Assembly (NCBI GenBank): GCA_037176905.1
Contig: JBBBWG010006114.1
Coordinates: 1 to 21,028, forward strand
DNA: 21,028 nucleotides
Reading direction: 5' to 3'
Origin: Azolla pinnata
Taxonomy: Eukaryota; Streptophyta; Polypodiopsida; Salviniales; Salviniaceae
Shown here: in pieces, positions 19,659-21,028 of the stretch
Layout of the letters: each line of letters starts with the position of its first letter
Position numbering within the stretch: the first letter of the stretch is position 1
Program-made: the position numbers and the translations under genes
The notes under the pieces: model-generated
The model's input: only the letters and a program-made list of their open reading frames with translations
What the model was told of the DNA's origin: nothing
Databases searched by the model: none

Positions 19659-20673
19659 TGATATCTCTCGGTCGATACCTTTGATTGCCCGTCCTCGAAC
19701 GTCGATTGCATAATATGACCTTTGTGAGGACCAGAAAGCATTACATTTTACGCAATGCTATTTGGGTCGTGAGTCGGCGAGGCTCCCGGCGTTGAAGGAA
19801 TTTTTACTGTGATGAACGTCTGCGATCGAAAACAGAGAGCAAGAAAAACGGCTGGGCCCCCCCCGGCTCCGATCGAACCTCCTTCCGGACCAACCAATCC
19901 ATAGCATAAATATATGTAGTATATGTATTCTGTAGATCCTGCTTCCGAAAGCTTCTGTTGGTTCCCTTCTCAGCACCGTTATTATTCTGCTCCTCGTTGT
20001 TGCCAGAAGAGGCTCCGTAAAGCTCGCTTCGCTATGCTATCGTATCGGCTCCATGTCCGTGGACCTCGTTACCGCCCGTGTTGCACAGTGGCCTAGCTAG
20101 CATCCCGTAAAAAAGAAACAGATAGCAGGGAGAAAGCAAGAAACAAAAAAACTCTCCGAATACTGCACTGGCACACGCGAATCTGGCGCTGCTAAGATAA
20201 AACAGACCGACGGAAACAGAATTGCTGCCAAAAAAAAACACACACTCCCATCCGATTGCTAGATTGCGATGACAACGATGATGGATGTGTGTCTGATCAA
20301 TCCGGCGACGTTAAAAATAAAAAAAAGGCACTGTTGTTTGCTCGCACGCTTCCTTCCCAATCTTTTTTTCTGGATAACAGATTCATCGATGGGAAGTTTA
20401 GGGCCCGATCCATCACCTAATAATCGTGGGTGAGCCACATCCACGACCGTCGATCTCACACAGGAAGCGTGTGATATTCCTTTGCATCTGCCTGTCTGTC
20501 TCTGCCGATGAATCTCATGAGCAAGATACAGTAAGCAGTCGTACACATCATGCAGAAACCGATGGCGAATCCGTCCAACCGACTGCATATCCTTCCGGAA
20601 ATGCCCTCAGCCATCAGAATCCGATGGACCATGCCGTGCTTGTCTTTTCCTAACTAGGTTCCATCGATCCGTA

Positions 20674-20716
20674 CCATCATCATCATCACCCACCACCACC
20701 ACCACCACCATCATCA
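20674..20716. repeat. CAT/CAC trinucleotide microsatellite
   Basis: A short CAT run, a CAC run of about seven units and another CAT run resemble the large array at the left edge in motif. The tract is only about 43 bases and sits in non-coding sequence. Confidence 0.9.
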
Positions 20717-21028
20717 GATGCAGAGATCTATCGCATCTGCTCTGCATGATAGCATCGTACATCGCCAGCGCCTGCTTCCGCCATTTTTGTCTCCATCCCC
20801 ACAGGCCCAACCAAAAGAAGGAACAGGTAGAGATAAGAGAGGCTCCCAAGGCCTCACATGATCGATCATTCATCATTCATCCCGACATTCCGATCACACA
20901 ATTCCCCTTATCGACACCGCGAAAAAGATCTCTCGATTTTGGATAGATGGCTTGAGAATCCATACCCTGGTTTCGTACTCATGGCCGTTCGGAGAAGCAA
21001 ACCACAGCACCGAGAAACGATCGATGTC

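Larger units (their letters stand above)
19500..21028. other. No supported gene at the right end
   Basis: The right 1.5 kb contains only short open frames without recognised domains. It includes the GATC and CAY microsatellites and a C8 run near 19857-19864. At the extreme edge two small open frames touch the boundary: plus-strand ATG at 20981 (MAVRRSKPQHRE) and a minus-strand frame entering at 21028 (DRFSVLWFASPNGHEYE) that meets a possible donor GTATGG. Either could belong to a gene outside the window. Neither is strong enough to call. Confidence 0.55.

Noticed and set aside
20259-20876. Minus-strand open frames of 109 and 89 codons at the right end
   Set aside because: The peptides have no family features. 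One includes a microsatellite-derived valine/aspartate run.

Overview
The window is nuclear DNA from a flowering plant. All four genes are plant-type, have short GT-AG introns (123 to about 1,445 bp) and encode plant or plant-expanded families. Spacers are AT-rich or microsatellite-rich. I cannot place the species from sequence alone. I see no rRNA, tRNA, CRISPR or bacterial feature, and no recognisable virus-like or LTR element.

Layout, left to right. (1) 1-524: a pure CAC/CAT array. (2) 525-5030, plus strand: a complete five-exon gene for cytosolic 10-formyltetrahydrofolate synthetase (formate-tetrahydrofolate ligase), with a likely 5'-UTR intron. Its first coding exon runs into an unusual four-copy, in-frame nested tandem duplication that carries two usable splice donors. 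(3) 5031-6479: 3' UTRs and a gene-poor spacer. (4) 6480-9015, minus strand: a four-exon trichome birefringence-like (TBL) polysaccharide O-acetyltransferase. (5) 10006-14077, minus strand: a four-exon gene for a long POLAR-like protein (stomatal-lineage polarity scaffold family). Its 5' leader has a short uORF whose stop overlaps the main start as TGATG. (6) 14164-15851: spacer with a small diverged duplication. (7) 15852-17831, minus strand: a three-exon ATL-type RING-H2 ubiquitin ligase with a transmembrane segment, the GLD motif and a complete RING. (8) 17950-18920: a degenerate minisatellite of about 55-60 bp units, directly upstream of the ATL gene. (9) 19041-21028: pyrimidine tracts, a cluster of telo-box-like and site II-like motifs, and GATC and CAY microsatellites, with no supported gene.

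The genes do not form a pathway: one-carbon metabolism, cell-wall acetylation, cell polarity and ubiquitination are ordinary neighbours on a plant chromosome. The three minus-strand genes are independently transcribed. Most worth following up are the duplicated splice-donor block of the folate gene (a possible 635 versus 690 residue isoform pair), the TGATG uORF of the POLAR-like gene, the hairpin-bearing minisatellite at the ATL promoter, and the telo-box/site II cluster.
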